Assembly (NCBI RefSeq): GCF_001485415.1
Contig: NZ_BCMQ01000006.1
Location: 1-64,000 of the forward strand
DNA from: Myroides odoratimimus
GTDB lineage: Bacteria; Bacteroidota; Bacteroidia; Flavobacteriales; Flavobacteriaceae
Length of the DNA stretch: 64,000 nt
Direction: 5' to 3'
Under the pieces are notes generated by a model, which worked only from the letters and a program-made list of their open reading frames with translations, did no database searches and had not been told where the DNA came from. Position numbers and translations under genes: made by a program. This document shows, in pieces, positions 45,017-54,400 of this stretch (positions are counted from its first letter, which is position 1; every line of letters begins with the position of its first letter).

Positions 45017-46135
45017 ATGATGAACAAATACAATATAGCGGTATTATCGGGAGACGGTATAGGCCCTGAGGTAATCCACGAGACAATAAAAGTATTAAAC
45101 GCAGCGGCACAGACCTATGTGTTCCAATTACAATATCACGAAGCATTAATCGGAGCTATTGCTATAGACGAAACAAACAATCCTTTGCCACAGGAAACAT
45201 TAGCTAAATGCAAGGCTTCGGATGCTGTGCTTTTTGGCGCGATTGGGGATCCTAAATACGATAATGATCCGTCTGCGAAGATACGCCCTGAGCAAGGGTT
45301 ACTTGCTCTTAGAAAAGAATTAGGCCTTTATGCTAATGTACGCCCTGTAAAAGCGTATCATAAGCTGATCAATAAAAGCCCTTTAAAAGAAAGCATCATT
45401 CAGGGAACTGATATGGTAATTTATAGAGAATTAATTAGCGGTATCTACTTCGGAGACAAAAGTACTTCTGCTGACGGCAAGTCAGCAGTAGATATCTGTT
45501 CATATCATCAAGAAGAAATAGAAAGCATCGCTCGTCTAGCTTTTAAAACAGCGAAACAACGTAATAATAAAGTGACACTTATAGATAAAGCAAACGTATT
45601 AGAAACTTCTAGGCTGTGGAGAAAAGTAGTGAAGACTATTGCTATGGAGTTCCCAGAAGTTGAACTAGACTTTATGTTTGTAGATAACGCGGCTATGCAA
45701 TTAATCTTAAACCCAAAACAGTTTGACGTTATTCTAACAGAAAATATGTTTGGAGACATTATTTCTGATGAAGCTAGTGTTATCGGTGGCTCTATTGGAT
45801 TATTGCCTTCTGCATCTATCGGAGAAGAAAGCGCTTTATTCGAGCCTATTCACGGTTCTTATCCACAGGCAAAAGGACTAGGAATCGCTAATCCTATTGC
45901 TTCCATATTAAGTGGAGCTATGATGCTAGAACATTTAGGCGAACACGAAGCTGCTGAAGCTATAGAGGATGCAGTACTACACTGTATCAATGCAGGAGTA
46001 TTAACTACTGACTTAGACAAGACTTCTAAATTTATTACATCTGATATCGGTGACTATATCTGTAACCATATTCGATACAGAACAGGATATCGATATCAAG
46101 ATAATATCCCGTATCACAAATCAACGATTATATAA
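45017..46135 (+). CDS. leuB: 3-isopropylmalate dehydrogenase
   Basis: 372 residues. NAD-dependent oxidative decarboxylation, last dedicated step of leucine synthesis. Seen: AVLSGDGIGPEVI, GAIGDPKYD, LLALRKELGLYANVRPVK, MVIYRELISGIYFGD, and the metal site LTENMFGDIISDEAS, then EPIHGSYPQAKGLGIANPIA. ATG at 45017 or 45020. Two bp after the leuD stop; terminator follows. Confidence 0.97.
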   Translation: MMNKYNIAVLSGDGIGPEVIHETIKVLNAAAQTYVFQLQYHEALIGAIAIDETNNPLPQETLAKCKASDAVLFGAIGDPKYDNDPSAKIRPEQGLLALRKELGLYANVRPVKAYHKLINKSPLKESIIQGTDMVIYRELISGIYFGDKSTSADGKSAVDICSYHQEEIESIARLAFKTAKQRNNKVTLIDKANVLETSRLWRKVVKTIAMEFPEVELDFMFVDNAAMQLILNPKQFDVILTENMFGDIISDEASVIGGSIGLLPSASIGEESALFEPIHGSYPQAKGLGIANPIASILSGAMMLEHLGEHEAAEAIEDAVLHCINAGVLTTDLDKTSKFITSDIGDYICNHIRYRTGYRYQDNIPYHKSTII

Positions 46136-46141
46136 ACAGAA

Positions 46142-46166
46142 AAGAGCTCCTTAATGGAGCTCTTTA
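46142..46166 (+). terminator. Terminator of the leu operon
   Basis: Stem aaagagctcc / ggagctcttt with a short loop, directly after the leuB stop. Confidence 0.85.
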
Positions 46167-46391
46167 TTATTTTGTTCTGCTCATTTGATGAGCTTGTATA
46201 TCTTCGTATATCTTTACCGTCTGCATAGTGGTAAAAGCTTTCATCTTATTCAGCATATACTGTCCATGTTCTCCCATTTCTGGTTGTACTTTCGGCTTTC
46301 GCTTATCACTTCCTACCCAAGTATAATAATATGTTTTATCATTCTCAATCGCCACTATCCCCCACAGAGTCAACCATATAACTATAGTCAT
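46167..46391 (-). CDS. Possible small hypothetical protein
   Basis: 74 residues. Amino-acid composition looks coding (IVAIENDKTYYYTWVGSDKRKPKVQPEMGEHGQYMLNKMKAF), with a hydrophobic N terminus. I do not recognise it; an overlapping plus-strand frame of similar size has poorer composition. The ORF ends against the leu terminator. It might be a fragment of a longer ancestral gene. Confidence 0.45.
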   Translation of the reverse strand: MTIVIWLTLWGIVAIENDKTYYYTWVGSDKRKPKVQPEMGEHGQYMLNKMKAFTTMQTVKIYEDIQAHQMSRTK

Positions 46392-46672
46392 TTAGACCGA
46401 ATCTATAAGACTTAGTATTACAAAACAGATTATCTCCTGTATATTTATAATTCGCATCAGATAAAATATAATTATTATATTATCATAAAAGATATTTTAT
46501 TTCAAAACTATACTATATTTGTTTTAGTTTAAAAAAGTATAATTAAGTAAAATCTTTTGTCTTCATTATTATTTCTAATCAAAAACGAAAGATAAGTTAA
46601 CTCTCTTCAATAACAGCTTCATATTGATTTCATTTACTTCAATATGAAGTTATAATTTTTTATTGTTTCAAT
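46392..46672. other. AT-rich leader region of the glycosyltransferase gene
   Basis: About 280 bp, very AT-rich. Holds a hairpin cttcatattga (46617-46627) / tcaatatgaag (46639-46649) followed by a T-rich tail, and a second copy of tcaatatgaa at the start codon of the next gene (see findings). No other feature seen. Confidence 0.6.
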
Positions 46673-47596
46673 ATGAAAATATATTATTTAGTACAAGCTC
46701 ATACAAATCCATCACAGTTAAAACGTATGATAAGTCAATTGACAGATGATCAAGTTTTTTTTCTAATTCACATTGATTCTAAAACTTCTATCGATATATT
46801 TAAAGAAATTAGTTATAAAAAAAACATACATTTCATAGAGAACAGAGTTAACTGTATTTGGGGAGATTTTTCACAAGTTCAAGCAACACTTAATCTAATA
46901 CAAAATTTAAAACTATTTCCTGTACAACCAGAAGATAGAATAGTCTTAATTAGTGGACAAGATTACCCCCTAAAAAACGCAAAAGAGATTACAAAATTTT
47001 ACTCTGAGAATATATCAAAAGATTTCATTGAATTTTTTGTAGCTAAAGAAAAACATTACCGCCCTTACTTAAACTTCAAAGGTTACAAAGTTAACAGAAG
47101 TGATAAAAGAGGTGATTATGTAATTTTTAAAAAACATAACTTTACAGGTATATACAAATCACTACTTAAAAGGTGCTTTAAATTTAAATACTTAAAGTAT
47201 TTTTTTACAGAAAAAAAACTCAATCCATCTATAACGTTTTACAAAGGCTCTCAATGGTGGTCATTGAGATATGATACATTGCAAAAAATAGTAGATTTAT
47301 ACAATTCTAATTATGATGAATTTTATAATTTCTTTAAAGTATCGTTTTGTTCTGATGAATATTTTTTTCAAACTCTATTAGTACAAGTTATGAAAGATGA
47401 TATCGATATTAAAGTCGAATCTTTACTAACATATATAGATTGGGATAGAACGAATGTTCCTCTACCAGTTACTTTTACAATCGAAGATAAGGAGTTTTTA
47501 AAAACAGCTTCAGACAATTTTCTTTATGCAAGAAAATTCGATACTACAAAAGATAAAGAAATATTAGATTGGATAGATTTGAAGTTGTTAAAGTAG
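46673..47596 (+). CDS. Core-2/I-branching-type beta-N-acetylglucosaminyl/xylosyl transferase (GT14)
   Basis: 307 residues, no signal or membrane helix. YYLVQAHTNPSQLKRMISQL, FFLIHIDSKTS, WGDFSQVQATLNLI, ISGQDYPLKNAKEI, SQWWSLRYDTLQKIVDLY and SDEYFFQTLL are the hallmarks of the Core-2/I-branching family. Bacterial members decorate surface glycans or lipooligosaccharide. The gene is clearly more AT-rich than its neighbours and stands between two conserved housekeeping loci, which suggests acquisition. Acceptor unknown. Confidence 0.87.
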   Translation: MKIYYLVQAHTNPSQLKRMISQLTDDQVFFLIHIDSKTSIDIFKEISYKKNIHFIENRVNCIWGDFSQVQATLNLIQNLKLFPVQPEDRIVLISGQDYPLKNAKEITKFYSENISKDFIEFFVAKEKHYRPYLNFKGYKVNRSDKRGDYVIFKKHNFTGIYKSLLKRCFKFKYLKYFFTEKKLNPSITFYKGSQWWSLRYDTLQKIVDLYNSNYDEFYNFFKVSFCSDEYFFQTLLVQVMKDDIDIKVESLLTYIDWDRTNVPLPVTFTIEDKEFLKTASDNFLYARKFDTTKDKEILDWIDLKLLK

Positions 47597-47655
47597 AAAA
47601 CAATCACTTAAAAAATCTAATCATGAAAAGAATGAAAATATTTTTCAAAAACGTT

Positions 47656-47686
47656 TTGTAAGAGTAAAAAGACTTTTATATATTTG
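47656..47686 (+). promoter_or_regulatory. Promoter of rpmH
   Basis: TTG (47656-47658), 20-bp spacer, TATATTTG (47679-47686). Strong match to the consensus; leaves a 5' leader of about 70 nt. Confidence 0.8.
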
Positions 47687-47761
47687 CACTCGGTTTTTAA
47701 GCAACAGCTAATTCAAATAAACCAGTTAGATTAGTAAAATTAAGATTTAAAGATAAAAGCA

Positions 47762-47923
47762 ATGAGCAAAAGAACGTTTCAACCATCGAATAGAAAAAGA
47801 AGAAACAAACATGGTTTCATGGATAGAATGTCTACTCCTAACGGTAGAAAAGTATTAGCTGCTAGAAGAGCTAAAGGAAGACATAAATTGACTGTTTCTT
47901 GTGAAACAAGACATAAAAAATAA
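47762..47923 (+). CDS. rpmH: Ribosomal protein L34
   Basis: 53 residues, too short for a standard ORF cut-off but unmistakable: [19 protein letters not shown], then [19 protein letters not shown] and [13 protein letters not shown]. Highly basic 50S subunit protein. The C-terminal tail after [10 protein letters not shown] is a little longer than the E. coli protein, as is usual in Bacteroidota. Own promoter and terminator; carB follows. Confidence 0.97.
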   Translation: MSKRTFQPSNRKRRNKHGFMDRMSTPNGRKVLAARRAKGRHKLTVSCETRHKK

Positions 47924-47943
47924 TGTTTGATTCAAACATAAAT

Positions 47944-47978
47944 AAAGGTGTTACTATTATTCGTAACGCCTTTTTTTA
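47944..47978 (+). terminator. Terminator of rpmH
   Basis: 8-bp stem ggtgttac / gtaacgcc (one G-T pair) with an 8-nt loop and seven T residues. Confidence 0.85.
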
Positions 47979-48070
47979 TACTTTGTCGTAAAACATACCA
48001 TCTATCACACACAACAACACTAAACTTACTTCACTCACAACGAAGTATTTAACATAACAACACAATTAAA

Positions 48071-50923
48071 ATGCCCAAAGACAATTCTATCAAAACTGTA
48101 TTAATCATTGGTTCTGGACCAATCATTATCGGACAGGCTTGTGAATTCGATTACTCAGGTTCACAATCAGCAAGATCTTTAAGAGAAGAAGGAATTAAAG
48201 TTATTTTGATTAACTCTAATCCTGCGACAATTATGACTGACCCATCTATGGCAGATCATATTTACTTAAAACCACTGACAGCAAGATCTATTATTGAGAT
48301 TCTTGTAGCTCATCCTGAGATTGATGCTGTATTACCTACTATGGGTGGTCAGACAGCACTAAACTTATGTTTAGAATGCGATGAGAAAGGTATATGGGCA
48401 GACTTCGGAGTTCGCCTAATCGGTGTTGATATCAACGCTATTAACATCACTGAAGATCGTGAGCAGTTCAAACAACTTCTAGAAAAAATAGATGTTCCTG
48501 CAGCTCCTGCAAGTACAGCTACCTCATTCTTAGAAGGAAAAGAGATCGCTCAAAAATTTGGTTTCCCATTAGTTATTCGTCCTTCATTTACCTTAGGAGG
48601 TACTGGAGCAGCTTTCGTTCACAAAGAAGAAGACTTCGACGATTTATTAACTTATGGATTAGAAGCTTCTCCTATCCACGAAGTTTTAATTGACAAAGCT
48701 TTATTGGGATGGAAAGAATACGAATTAGAATTATTACGCGACAAAAATGATAACGTAGTAATCATCTGTACTATCGAGAATATGGACCCTATGGGTATCC
48801 ACACAGGAGATAGTATCACAGTAGCTCCTGCTATGACATTATCAGATAGAACATTCCAGAGAATGCGTGATCTATCGATCAAGATGATGCGTAGTATCGG
48901 TAACTTCGCTGGAGGATGTAACGTACAGTTCGCTGTATCACCAGACGAAAAAGAAGATATCGTAGCTATTGAGATCAACCCTCGTGTATCTCGTTCTTCT
49001 GCATTAGCTTCTAAAGCGACTGGTTACCCTATCGCTAAGATTGCAACTAAACTTGCATTAGGATATACACTTGATGAATTACAAAACCAAATTACTAAAT
49101 CTACATCTGCTTTATTCGAGCCGACTTTAGACTATGTAATCGTTAAAATACCTCGTTGGAACTTTGACAAATTTGAAGGCGCTGATAGAACATTAGGTCT
49201 TCAAATGAAATCTGTAGGTGAGGTTATGGGTATCGGACGTTCATTCCAAGAAGCTTTACACAAAGCAACTCAATCATTAGAGATTAAACGTAATGGTCTA
49301 GGAGCTGACGGTAAAGGATACACTAACTATGATCAAATTATCGATAAACTTACTCACGCAAGTTGGGATAGAGTTTTCGTAATCTATGATGCAATCCAAC
49401 ACGGTATTCCATTAAGTAGAATACACGAAATCACTAAAATCGACATGTGGTTCTTAAAACAATACGAAGAACTATATATGTTAGAAAAAGAGATTTCTAA
49501 ATATACACTTGAAACTCTACCTAAAGATTTATTACTAGAAGCAAAACAAAAAGGTTTTGCCGATAGACAAATCGCTCATATGCTAAATACACTTGAGAGT
49601 AAAGTACACGACTTACGTGATACAATGAACATTCAACGTGTGTTTAAATTAGTAGATACTTGTGCTGCAGAATTCCCTGCTAAGACTCCTTACTACTACT
49701 CTACGTTCGAGGCTGAAATCGAAAGACCTGACGGTACACGTTATGTCTCTAACGAAAGTATCGTAACAGATAAGAAAAAGGTAGTGGTACTAGGTTCAGG
49801 ACCTAACCGTATCGGTCAAGGTATTGAATTCGATTACTCTTGTGTACATGGAGTATTAGCTGCTGAAGAGTGTGGTTATGAAACGATTATGATTAACTGT
49901 AATCCAGAGACAGTATCTACTGACTTTGATACAGCGAACAAATTATACTTCGAACCAGTATTCTGGGAACATATTTATGACATCATCCAACACGAAAAAC
50001 CAGAAGGAGTAATCGTACAGTTAGGTGGTCAAACAGCGCTGAAACTAGCTGAAAAACTAGAGAAGAATGGTATTAAGATCTTAGGAACTAGCTTTGACGC
50101 ATTAGACTTAGCAGAAGACAGAGGGCGTTTTTCTGAATTATTAGAGCAATTAGACATCCCATTCCCTCAATTCGGTGTTGCTAAAACAGCTGAACAAGCT
50201 AATAAATTAGCAGATCAATTAGACTTCCCTCTATTAGTAAGACCTTCTTATGTATTAGGAGGACAAGGAATGAAGATCGTTATCAACAAAAAAGAATTAG
50301 AGGAGCACGTAATCGAATTACTGAACTCTATTCCTGGTAACTCATTATTACTTGACCACTATCTAGCAGGAGCTATTGAGGCTGAAGCAGATGCTATCTG
50401 TGACGGTGAGAATGTACACATCATCGGTATTATGGAGCATATAGAACCATGTGGAGTTCACTCTGGTGATAGCCACGCTATGTTACCTCCATTTAACTTA
50501 GGTGAATATGTGTTAAACCAAATTAAAGACCACACAAGAAAAATTGCTGTAGCTTTAAAAACAGTTGGTTTAATCAACATTCAGTTCGCTATCAAAGATG
50601 ATATTGTATATATCATCGAAGCTAACCCTAGAGCATCTAGAACAGTTCCATTCATCGCTAAAGCGTATGGAGAACCTTATGTAAACTACGCTACTAAGGT
50701 AATGCTAGGACACAACAAGGTAACTGATTTTGACTTTAATCCACAATTAAACGGATACGCAATCAAAACTCCAGTATTCTCTTTCAACAAGTTCAAAAAT
50801 GTAAATAAAGCATTAGGACCTGAAATGAAATCTACAGGAGAAAGTATCTTGTTTATCGAAAACTTAAGAGACGATCAATTCTATGAAATCTATTCTCGTA
50901 GAAAAATGTACTTAAGTAGATAA
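48071..50923 (+). CDS. carB: Carbamoyl-phosphate synthase large subunit, without MGS allosteric domain
   Basis: 950 residues with the two homologous ATP-grasp halves: first IIGSGPIIIGQACEFDYSGSQ..., second VLGSGPNRIGQGIEFDYSCVHG.... NPRVSRSSALASKATGYPIAKIA and NPRASRTVPFIAKAYGEPYVNYA mark equivalent sites in each half. The protein ends after the second synthetase half (RRKMYLSR); the C-terminal methylglyoxal-synthase-like domain that binds UMP/ornithine/IMP in the ~1070-residue enzymes is missing, with a normal stop and terminator. Makes carbamoyl phosphate for pyrimidines and arginine; carA is not in the window. Confidence 0.96.
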   Translation: MPKDNSIKTVLIIGSGPIIIGQACEFDYSGSQSARSLREEGIKVILINSNPATIMTDPSMADHIYLKPLTARSIIEILVAHPEIDAVLPTMGGQTALNLCLECDEKGIWADFGVRLIGVDINAINITEDREQFKQLLEKIDVPAAPASTATSFLEGKEIAQKFGFPLVIRPSFTLGGTGAAFVHKEEDFDDLLTYGLEASPIHEVLIDKALLGWKEYELELLRDKNDNVVIICTIENMDPMGIHTGDSITVAPAMTLSDRTFQRMRDLSIKMMRSIGNFAGGCNVQFAVSPDEKEDIVAIEINPRVSRSSALASKATGYPIAKIATKLALGYTLDELQNQITKSTSALFEPTLDYVIVKIPRWNFDKFEGADRTLGLQMKSVGEVMGIGRSFQEALHKATQSLEIKRNGLGADGKGYTNYDQIIDKLTHASWDRVFVIYDAIQHGIPLSRIHEITKIDMWFLKQYEELYMLEKEISKYTLETLPKDLLLEAKQKGFADRQIAHMLNTLESKVHDLRDTMNIQRVFKLVDTCAAEFPAKTPYYYSTFEAEIERPDGTRYVSNESIVTDKKKVVVLGSGPNRIGQGIEFDYSCVHGVLAAEECGYETIMINCNPETVSTDFDTANKLYFEPVFWEHIYDIIQHEKPEGVIVQLGGQTALKLAEKLEKNGIKILGTSFDALDLAEDRGRFSELLEQLDIPFPQFGVAKTAEQANKLADQLDFPLLVRPSYVLGGQGMKIVINKKELEEHVIELLNSIPGNSLLLDHYLAGAIEAEADAICDGENVHIIGIMEHIEPCGVHSGDSHAMLPPFNLGEYVLNQIKDHTRKIAVALKTVGLINIQFAIKDDIVYIIEANPRASRTVPFIAKAYGEPYVNYATKVMLGHNKVTDFDFNPQLNGYAIKTPVFSFNKFKNVNKALGPEMKSTGESILFIENLRDDQFYEIYSRRKMYLSR

Positions 50924-50930
50924 TACTAAA

Positions 50931-50957
50931 AAAGCCCACTTTTATCAAGTGGGCTTT
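50931..50957 (+). terminator. Terminator of carB
   Basis: Perfect 11-bp stem aaagcccactt / aagtgggcttt, 5-nt loop, long T-run. Confidence 0.92.
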
Positions 50958-50959
50958 TT

Positions 50960-51385
50960 TTATTTATTTCTAGAGTATCCTTCTCTTTTATCTACTCTAC
51001 TATTATAATATTTATAATAAATACCGCCTGCACATACCTCATACTCTCCAAATTCTATAGAGTCATAAGCTGAAATTATAAAAATAGAGCTAAGTAATAC
51101 ATTTCGATCTTTCATCACAAACTTCTTAAGGCTTGTCATAGCTTCAGGGCTCATAAAAACATTCCCATCTGCGATAGATTGTGTTTCATCCACTTGTGTA
51201 AAATTACAAGCAATATATCCATCCATCTGAGTTAGTTTTTCTTTTAAATCTCTTTTCTTTTTATTCTTTGCTTCTTGCTTAATATCACTCTGTATAAGTG
51301 TATCATTAACAGGAATAGAGACAAAAGAATTAGCAAATAAACTTGAGGCCATAAGTAATAACCATACACATAAAAAGTTTCTCAT
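50960..51385 (-). CDS. Secreted hypothetical protein
   Basis: 141 residues with a signal peptide (MRNFLCVWLLLMASSLFA). The mature part begins with a basic KQEAKNKKKRDLKEKL segment and contains two Cys (ACNF, EVCAGGIYYKYYNSR). No family recognised. Convergent with carB. Confidence 0.7.
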   Translation of the reverse strand: MRNFLCVWLLLMASSLFANSFVSIPVNDTLIQSDIKQEAKNKKKRDLKEKLTQMDGYIACNFTQVDETQSIADGNVFMSPEAMTSLKKFVMKDRNVLLSSIFIISAYDSIEFGEYEVCAGGIYYKYYNSRVDKREGYSRNK

Positions 51386-51530
51386 AATAAATATCTTTAA
51401 AATTATAGTCTAATATTAAAGATATAACATTTAAGAATACAAAAACCTAAATTACAAACATTTATATCCATAATATAGTTTTGCTAAAATCCATAGCAAT
51501 ACTACACTCTGTTATACAGACATTATTTAC

Positions 51531-51538
51531 TACTTTTG
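51531..51538 (+). promoter_or_regulatory. -7 element that fixes the rmuC start
   Basis: TACTTTTG lies inside the N-terminal extension of the longest rmuC frame and 27 nt before the ATG at 51565, which argues for the later start. Confidence 0.55.
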
Positions 51539-51564
51539 ACTATCTAACTTCATTGTCAAAAATC

Positions 51565-52887
51565 ATGTCACAAGAAATATTAATTGGCTTATTAGCTATT
51601 CTAATTATCGTTGCTTTTTTCATTGGTAAATCAGGTAAAAAAGAAACTACCTCATCTGGAGATCTTATTAGACTACAAGCAGACAGCGACTTTAAAGATA
51701 AACTGATAGATCAGCTCAAAAGTGAAAAGAAAACAATAGAAGAAAACTTAGAAATTATCCGATTAGATAATCAGGAACTAATAGCACGTATATCTATTCG
51801 CGATACAGAATACATTAATTTACAAGAACGATTAGAATCACAACAACAAGAGACTACTAATCTTCAAGAGAAGTTCACAAAAGAATTTGAGAACCTCGCT
51901 AATCGAATATTAGAAGAGAAAAGTGATAAGTTCACTAAACAGAATAAAGCTAGCTTAGAAACGCTATTATCACCTCTACAGGAGAAAATACTTCACTTCG
52001 AACAAAAAGTAGAACAAACACATAAAGAAAGCATTGACCATCATGCTGCATTGCGTCAACAGATATTTGGGTTACAACAGCTAAACCAAAAGATGAGTCA
52101 AGAAACTCTTAATCTAACAAAGGCTTTAAAAGGAGATAATAAAATGCAAGGAAACTGGGGAGAGATGATTCTAGAAAGTGTACTTGAAAAATCTGGTTTA
52201 GAAAAAGGTAGAGAATATGAAACTCAACAAAGCTACACTTCTGAAGAAGGTAATAGACTACAACCCGATGTTGTAATCTACTTACCTGACAATAGACATA
52301 TGGTAGTTGACTCTAAAGTATCCTTAGTTGCTTATGAACAGTATATCAATACTGTAGATATCGAAGAACAAAAACGCTATCTACAAGAGCACTTAATTTC
52401 TTTAAAAAGACATATAGAAGGATTGTCTGAAAAGAATTACCACGAACTATACAGAGGTACAAGTCCTGATTTTGTATTGCTATTTATCCCTATAGAGACA
52501 GCCTTCTCTATAGCAATTAACGCAGATAATACACTATACACTAAAGCTTTTGAAAAAAACATCGTCATAGTAACCCCTTCTACTCTATTAGCAACATTAC
52601 GCACAATAGAAACAATGTGGAGCCAGCGCAAGCAACAAGAAAACGCTTATGAAATAGCTAGACAAGCAGGCTTGCTATATGATAAATTTGTTGGACTAGT
52701 TACAGACTTACAAAAAGTAGGAAAGAAGATAGATGAATCAAGAAATGAATATGACAATGCCTTCAATAAATTAAGCGAAGGAAAAGGAAACTTAATAACT
52801 TCTGTGCAAAAATTAAAAGACATGGGCGCCAAGGCTAAGAAAAGCTTAGATTCACAAATTTTAGACAATGCTATTGATAACCTTTAA
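51565..52887 (+). CDS. rmuC: DNA recombination protein RmuC
   Basis: Start at 51565 (MSQEILIGLLAILIIVAFFIG, an N-terminal membrane anchor), 440 residues; a longer frame from a TTG at 51481 overlaps the promoter and has no family-like sequence. A coiled coil (about 40-175) leads to the nuclease-like RmuC domain: NKMQGNWGEMILESVLEKSGL, QPDVVIYLPDNRHMVVDSKVSL, DFVLLFIPIETAFSIA and IVTPSTLLATLRTI. Limits inversions between short repeats in E. coli; relevant given the repeat clusters here. Confidence 0.93.
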   Translation: MSQEILIGLLAILIIVAFFIGKSGKKETTSSGDLIRLQADSDFKDKLIDQLKSEKKTIEENLEIIRLDNQELIARISIRDTEYINLQERLESQQQETTNLQEKFTKEFENLANRILEEKSDKFTKQNKASLETLLSPLQEKILHFEQKVEQTHKESIDHHAALRQQIFGLQQLNQKMSQETLNLTKALKGDNKMQGNWGEMILESVLEKSGLEKGREYETQQSYTSEEGNRLQPDVVIYLPDNRHMVVDSKVSLVAYEQYINTVDIEEQKRYLQEHLISLKRHIEGLSEKNYHELYRGTSPDFVLLFIPIETAFSIAINADNTLYTKAFEKNIVIVTPSTLLATLRTIETMWSQRKQQENAYEIARQAGLLYDKFVGLVTDLQKVGKKIDESRNEYDNAFNKLSEGKGNLITSVQKLKDMGAKAKKSLDSQILDNAIDNL

Positions 52888-53022
52888 TTTAAATAGATAA
52901 AATATTAAGAGAAGTTTATTTTATTAAAAAATCATTAGAAATTTTAAAGTACACTTTGTATAGATTACCTTTGCATAGTTTTTAAGAATATATTATACTA
53001 ACTACTTAATAAGCTTCGATCT

Positions 53023-54336
53023 ATGACTTTTAAAGACATGCACCCAGCAGATATTGCTGAAGCAATTACAGAGATGAAAAGAACCGATAGAAACCTTGCG
53101 TTTCTAAAGCTTTCACCTGACTTAAAAGTTGAAGTATTCTCCTTTTTAGATATTAATATTCAAGAGGAAATAGTGCGTAGCATGACTAGAGAAGATTATG
53201 CAGATGTACTTAATAACTTAGAACCCGATGACCGTACAGAGTTATTAGAAGATTTCCCAGATGAATTAATTAAATACTCTATCAACTTATTAAATGATAA
53301 AGAAAAGCAAATTGCACTTAACTTAATAGGATATAAAGAAGATAGTATTGCTCGTTTAATGACTCCTTTATACATACAAACAAAGGCTAACAAAACAGTT
53401 AGACAAGTTTTAGATCATATCAAGGTGTATGGTAAAAAAGCCGAAACATTAAACTATATCTATGTAGTAGATGATCACAATAGATTAATTGATGACTTAA
53501 AACTAGGTGAATTAGTTCTAGCAGACGAAAATACACTAATAGCAGACTTAATAGACAATACATTTGCTTCTATTACAAGTACTACAAAAACAGAAGATGC
53601 TTTTGATATATTCGAGAAATATGATCGTTCTGCACTACCTATTATTACTGAAAGCGGAGTGCTTGTGGGTATAGTAACCTTCGATGATATCTTAGATGCT
53701 ATTAAAGATAGAGATACTGAAGATATCCAAAAGTTCGGGGGTATGGAAGAGTTAGATTTATCTTATACACATACACCACTATTTGAATTAGTACGAAAAA
53801 GAGCTGGTTGGTTAATCATCTTATTTTTAGGAGAAATGTTAACTGCTTCAGCCATGGGACATTTTGAAGATGAGATAGAAAAGGCAGTTGTATTAGCACT
53901 ATTCGTTCCTTTAATCATATCTAGTGGAGGTAACTCAGGTTCACAAGCAGCTTCTCTTATTATACGCGCTATGGCATTAGGAGAGCTAAAGTTAAGTGAT
54001 TGGTGGTATGTAATGCGAAAAGAGGTTGCCTCAGGAGTTATGCTAGGAGGTATCTTAGGAATTATAGGTTTCGTGAGAATCTTTATTTGGCAAGAAGCAG
54101 GTATCTATGACTACGGAGAGCATTGGATTGCTATCGGACTAAGTGTATCAGTCTCTTTACTATTCATTGTGTTATGGGGTACCTTATCAGGTTCGTTAAT
54201 ACCATTTATACTAAGAAAGTTTGGAATGGACCCTGCTACTGCATCAGCTCCGTTTGTTGCTACACTAGTAGACGTTTCTGGATTAATAATCTACTTCTCT
54301 ATAGCAGCAATGTTCTTATCAGGAAAGATATTATAA
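53023..54336 (+). CDS. mgtE: Magnesium transporter MgtE
   Basis: 437 residues: N-domain of MgtE superhelical repeats (about 1-110), two CBS domains (about 115-235; LMTPLYIQTKANKTVRQVLDHI and SALPIITESGVLVGIVTFDDILDAI), then five membrane helices with SSGGNSGSQAASLIIRAMALGEL and DPATASAPFVATLVDVSGLIIYF. Mg-gated channel. The N terminus is somewhat shorter than many family members. Possible -7 element TACCTTTG at 52966-52973. Confidence 0.95.
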   Translation: MTFKDMHPADIAEAITEMKRTDRNLAFLKLSPDLKVEVFSFLDINIQEEIVRSMTREDYADVLNNLEPDDRTELLEDFPDELIKYSINLLNDKEKQIALNLIGYKEDSIARLMTPLYIQTKANKTVRQVLDHIKVYGKKAETLNYIYVVDDHNRLIDDLKLGELVLADENTLIADLIDNTFASITSTTKTEDAFDIFEKYDRSALPIITESGVLVGIVTFDDILDAIKDRDTEDIQKFGGMEELDLSYTHTPLFELVRKRAGWLIILFLGEMLTASAMGHFEDEIEKAVVLALFVPLIISSGGNSGSQAASLIIRAMALGELKLSDWWYVMRKEVASGVMLGGILGIIGFVRIFIWQEAGIYDYGEHWIAIGLSVSVSLLFIVLWGTLSGSLIPFILRKFGMDPATASAPFVATLVDVSGLIIYFSIAAMFLSGKIL

Positions 54337-54357
54337 TAAATAAGTATAACTAAAAAA

Positions 54358-54387
54358 AAGCGAGTAAACATTTGTGTTTACTCGCTT
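54358..54387. terminator. Bidirectional terminator after mgtE
   Basis: Perfect 13-bp stem aagcgagtaaaca / tgtttactcgctt with a 4-nt loop, A-run before and T-run after; serves both mgtE and the small lipoprotein gene. Confidence 0.92.
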
Positions 54388-54400
54388 TTTTTATATAACC

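Noticed and set aside
46185..46415. Plus-strand ORF opposite the 74-residue minus-strand ORF
   Set aside because: Rich in Tyr, His, Ser and Leu in the way of shadow frames; the minus-strand frame looks more protein-like.
51481..51564. Longer N-terminus for RmuC from a TTG start
   Set aside because: The extension contains a likely -7 promoter element and lacks similarity to the family; the ATG at 51565 opens the usual membrane anchor.
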